Positions 61,685 through 64,000 of a stretch of DNA of 64,000 bases are shown here, piece after piece. The position numbers were made by a program, and so were the translations under genes. Below the pieces are notes generated by a model. It was not told where the DNA came from. It did not search any database and was given only the letters and a program-made list of their open reading frames with translations. The number at the start of each line of letters is the position of its first letter. Position 1 is the stretch's first letter. The DNA is from Terrimonas sp. (GTDB lineage: Bacteria > Bacteroidota > Bacteroidia > Chitinophagales > Chitinophagaceae). The stretch covers positions 186,001-250,000 of the forward strand of contig NZ_QCZJ01000003.1 in assembly GCF_003075435.1 (NCBI RefSeq). Direction: 5' to 3'.

Positions 61685-63199
61685 TCATGCTACAATTTCA
61701 TTAATCACCCTTCCCTCAACATCAGTAAGCCTGAATGGCCTGCCCTGGAACTGGTATGTAAATTTTTCATGATCAAATCCGAGTTGGTTAAGTATGGTAG
61801 CCTGTATATCATATGGCGTAACTTTTCCGCTAACAGGGCTATAGCCTATAGGATCAGTTTCACCGTAGCTTGCGCCGCGTTTAATACCGCCGCCCGCCAT
61901 CCATATTGTGAAAGCTTCCGCATGATGATCTCTTCCTTTATAAAATTGTTTCTTCCCTTCGCGGTTTTCCTGCATCGGTGTTCTTCCAAATTCTCCACCC
62001 CAAACTACCAGTGTATCGTCAAGCAGTCCACGCTGTTTGAGGTCAAGCAATAAAGCAGTGGTCGCCCTGTCAACACTTCTGCATTTGTTGATAAAGCCAA
62101 TCTCTAAAGCTACATCAGCGCCGGTTCCGTGAGAATCCCAACCCCAGTCGAACAACTGCACATATCGCACCCCTTTTTCAATAAGCTTGCGTGCAAGCAA
62201 TGCATTATTGGCAAAACTTTCCTTACCAGGTTGTGTGCCATACATCTCGTGAATATAATCCGGCTCATCCCTGATGTCCATCGCTTCGGGAACAGACATC
62301 TGCATTTTATAAGCCATTTCGTATTGAGAAATACGGGAGAGAATTTCAGGGTCTTTAAATTCTTCGTAGGCTTTTTGATTGACTTTATTAATGGCATCAA
62401 TAGAAGCTTTCCGAAGATTCTTGTCTATACCTTCAGGGTTATTAATGAACAATACGGGATCTCCTTCAGAACGGCATTGTACACCCTGGTATACCGAAGG
62501 TAGGAAGCCGCTTCCCCAGACACTCTTGCCGGCATCAGGATTTTTCCCTCCGGAAGTTAATACCACAAATGCCGGAAGATTACTGTTCTCTGTACCTAAT
62601 CCATAGCTTGCCCATGCGCCGATACTTGGTCTGCCTAATCTTGCGGAACCGGTGTGCATCAGCAATTGTGCAGGAGCATGATTGAACTGATCTGTTTGCA
62701 CAGCTTTTAAAAAACTTATTTCATCAGCAACAGTTATTAAATGCGGAAGATGATCTGATATCCATGCGCCGCTCTGTCCGCGTTGTTCAAAATGCGCATA
62801 GGGACCCAGCATTTTGGGAACGCCTCTTATAAAGGCAAAACGTTTGCCTTCTAATAAAGATTGAGGGCAATCCTGCCCGTCTAATTTTTGAAGATCGGGT
62901 TTGTAATCGAACAATTCCAGTTGTGAAGGTGCACCTGCCATGTGCAGGTAAATTACTGCTTTAGCCTTACCTGGAAACAAGGGCGGCTTTACTGCAAGCG
63001 GGTTGGCGCTGTCAAATGCATTTGCTGCTATTTTATCTTTCGATCCAAACATATCACAGCCTGCAAGCATGGAGCCAAATGCCATGGCACCCAAACCTGT
63101 CATGGTATCCCGCAAAAAATGCCTTCGTGTAACGTGTTTCAGTATTTCATGATTCGCCTCCGAAAACAGTCGCTGATCATGTAATTCTTTTTGTGTCAT
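61685..63199 (-). CDS. DUF1501 domain-containing protein (Tat-exported)
   Basis: The 504-residue protein has a Tat-type N-terminus (TRRHFLRDTMTGLGAMAFG, with Cys in LAGC following) and the DUF1501 sulfatase-like fold: LHMAGAPSQLELFDYKPDL, RGQSGAWISDHLPHL, LFDWGWDSHG, LDDTLVVWGGEFGRTPM, GRDHHAEAFTIWMAGGGIK. DUF1501 genes are usually paired with DUF1553/PSCyt genes, as here; their substrate is not established. It ends with a repeat before the isomerase gene. Confidence 0.93.
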   Translation of the reverse strand: MTQKELHDQRLFSEANHEILKHVTRRHFLRDTMTGLGAMAFGSMLAGCDMFGSKDKIAANAFDSANPLAVKPPLFPGKAKAVIYLHMAGAPSQLELFDYKPDLQKLDGQDCPQSLLEGKRFAFIRGVPKMLGPYAHFEQRGQSGAWISDHLPHLITVADEISFLKAVQTDQFNHAPAQLLMHTGSARLGRPSIGAWASYGLGTENSNLPAFVVLTSGGKNPDAGKSVWGSGFLPSVYQGVQCRSEGDPVLFINNPEGIDKNLRKASIDAINKVNQKAYEEFKDPEILSRISQYEMAYKMQMSVPEAMDIRDEPDYIHEMYGTQPGKESFANNALLARKLIEKGVRYVQLFDWGWDSHGTGADVALEIGFINKCRSVDRATTALLLDLKQRGLLDDTLVVWGGEFGRTPMQENREGKKQFYKGRDHHAEAFTIWMAGGGIKRGASYGETDPIGYSPVSGKVTPYDIQATILNQLGFDHEKFTYQFQGRPFRLTDVEGRVINEIVA

Positions 63200-63211
63200 A
63201 ATTTACTTTTT

Positions 63212-63789
63212 ACCACATAGGAGCATAGATATGATAGGGAAGCATAGAATCTGTGTGTATCTATGTTACTGTCTTGTCTTCCTATGTAGTGAATTCTTAC
63301 TATTACCTTACAGGTAACTCACCATATAAATTGTTCACCAGTGTTCTTTGTCCCTCTTTAAAAATATTTGTACAATTAAAGTTGATCAGTATTCCTTTAG
63401 GTTTTTGCAACAGTTTCATATAGGTCAGTAATTGTGCTTGATGTACCGGCAGTATAATTTCAACTGATTTTATCTCAACTATAATAACATCCTCGATCAA
63501 CACATCCGGTTTTAATCCTGATTCAATATCCAACCCTTTATAGGTTAGCGGTAACCACACCTGGCTTTTAAATTCGAAATTTCTTATAAAGAGCTCTTTT
63601 AGAAAACATTTTTCATATACACTTTCCAATAACCCCGGACCCAAGTTCCGGTGCACTTCTATCGCACATCCGATTATTCCATAAGTTAATTTATCAATAT
63701 ACTCCTGTGTATATTTCATGGTGCAATTCATTTTCAATGGTCAGTCAAAAATCTATGTTTACATCTATGTACCTATGCTCCTATGTGGT
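63212..63789. mobile_element. Inverted-repeat-bounded unit carrying a GxxExxY gene (possible mobile element)
   Basis: ACCACATAGGAGCATAG (63212-63228) and CTATGCTCCTATGTGGT (63773-63789) are perfectly complementary 17-mers bracketing a single gene. Related words repeat inside both ends (TTCCTATGTAGTG near 63290; ATCTATGTTTACATCTATG near 63752). The unit starts 12 bases from the DUF1501 start and ends 11 bases from the DUF1553 stop, so it interrupts a usually contiguous pair. No transposase or target duplication is visible. Confidence 0.5.
63303..63719 (-). CDS. GxxExxY-family PD-(D/E)XK nuclease-like protein
   Basis: The product is about 138 residues from ATG 63719 (an ATG at 63731 and an open TTG at 63737 are alternatives). 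It has GPGLLESVYEKCFLKEL, the GxxExxY motif, and PDVLIEDVIIVEIKSVEI, the D-x-E-I-K pattern of PD-(D/E)XK nucleases. Function of this family is unknown. It lies inside an inverted-repeat-bounded unit and is inserted between DUF1553 and DUF1501 genes on the same strand. Confidence 0.88.
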   Translation of the reverse strand: MKYTQEYIDKLTYGIIGCAIEVHRNLGPGLLESVYEKCFLKELFIRNFEFKSQVWLPLTYKGLDIESGLKPDVLIEDVIIVEIKSVEIILPVHQAQLLTYMKLLQKPKGILINFNCTNIFKEGQRTLVNNLYGELPVR

Positions 63790-63800
63790 TAAAATTGCTA

Positions 63801-64000
63801 TTAATTCTTCGTTATAAACTCATCCAAATTCATCATTGCGTTTGCCACTACAATCATTGCTGCTTTTGATGCATCTGTTTTACCTGTTCCTTCATTGATC
63901 ATCTCACAAGCTTTATCCTTGTCTTTTTCAAATTCACTCAAAGCAGTAGTATACAATTCCATCAATGCATCCAGTTTTTCTTTTGAAATCGGATGATACA
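63801..64000 (-). CDS. DUF1553 (PSCyt2/PSD1) protein, C-terminal fragment cut by the window end
   Basis: The frame is open from the window end to TAA at 63801-63803 and encodes about 66 residues: KEKLDALMELYTTALSEFEK then AAMIVVANAMMNLDEFITKN at the very end. The NLDEFITK terminus is characteristic of DUF1553 proteins, which with DUF1549 and planctomycete cytochrome domains form the usual partner of DUF1501. The rest of the gene lies beyond 64000, so its full domain set cannot be seen. Confidence 0.85.
   Translation of the reverse strand, partial: YHPISKEKLDALMELYTTALSEFEKDKDKACEMINEGTGKTDASKAAMIVVANAMMNLDEFITKN

Noticed and set aside
1-64000. Integrated prophage, transposase-bearing element or restriction-modification island
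   Set aside because: No integrase, transposase, capsid, helicase or methyltransferase genes of that kind are present in the window; only palindromic repeats and one GxxExxY unit were found.

Overview
The window looks like a chromosomal segment of a Bacteroidota bacterium of the Chitinophagales/Chitinophagaceae type. The evidence is a 2.4-kilo-residue SprA (outer-membrane translocon of the type IX secretion system, T9SS) directly behind ruvA, both type A and type B T9SS sorting domains on large secreted proteins, TAnnTTTG -7 promoter boxes with few Shine-Dalgarno sites, and a PSCyt/DUF1501/DUF1553 cluster. No phage, transposase gene or CRISPR array was seen, and both strands are densely used. 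The placement below phylum level is inference.

Layout. 0.3-10 kb: a secreted lysine-rich protein, truA, two small unknown genes, a three-gene RND efflux operon (TolC, permease with an EF-hand loop, adaptor; minus strand) and a GNAT acetyltransferase. 10-17.4 kb: an orphan small ORF with its own terminator, then a secreted FAD oxidoreductase, type II NADH dehydrogenase, a ROK/polyphosphate-glucokinase-like kinase and a GH63/MGH1-like glycosidase. 17.6-28.8 kb: a 2252-residue secreted esterase-type multidomain protein, an acyltransferase, a gliding-motility-type adhesin and a lipocalin-like lipoprotein. 28.8-35.3 kb: SprT-like protease, DUF177-rpmF-plsX with a possible RNA switch before plsX, a degenerate and truncated nudK, a DUF4406 gene, a Crp/Fnr regulator, fabH and ruvA. 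35.4-42.6 kb: sprA.

42.8-58.3 kb: an SDR, metG, a mini-protein resembling the C-terminal end of cytochrome oxidase subunit I with an early stop codon, a DNA-alkylation repair operon with Ada split into two permuted genes plus alkB, tRNA-Leu(GAG), an EamA transporter, dapD divergent from tsaC and a heptosyltransferase-like gene, a 7TMR-DISM hybrid histidine kinase, a Smr-less mutS2, and a glutamine amidotransferase. 58.4-64 kb: msrA, then a minus-strand cluster of DUF1553 (cut by the window end), DUF1501, a Tat-exported TIM-barrel isomerase and a c-type cytochrome. A 578-bp inverted-repeat-bounded GxxExxY nuclease-like unit sits between the DUF1553 and DUF1501 genes.

How the genes fit together: SprA is the export channel that would carry the two T9SS cargo proteins encoded 7-18 kb away, which suggests a surface-degradation and gliding lifestyle. 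GH63 plus the ROK kinase could release and phosphorylate glucose. DUF177-rpmF-plsX and fabH link ribosome and phospholipid/fatty-acid synthesis. Several intergenic gaps are filled by long imperfect palindromes, which are the most repetitive feature of the window. Start codons were moved from non-ATG extensions to internal ATGs wherever the protein family or signal peptide supported it; these choices are noted per gene.
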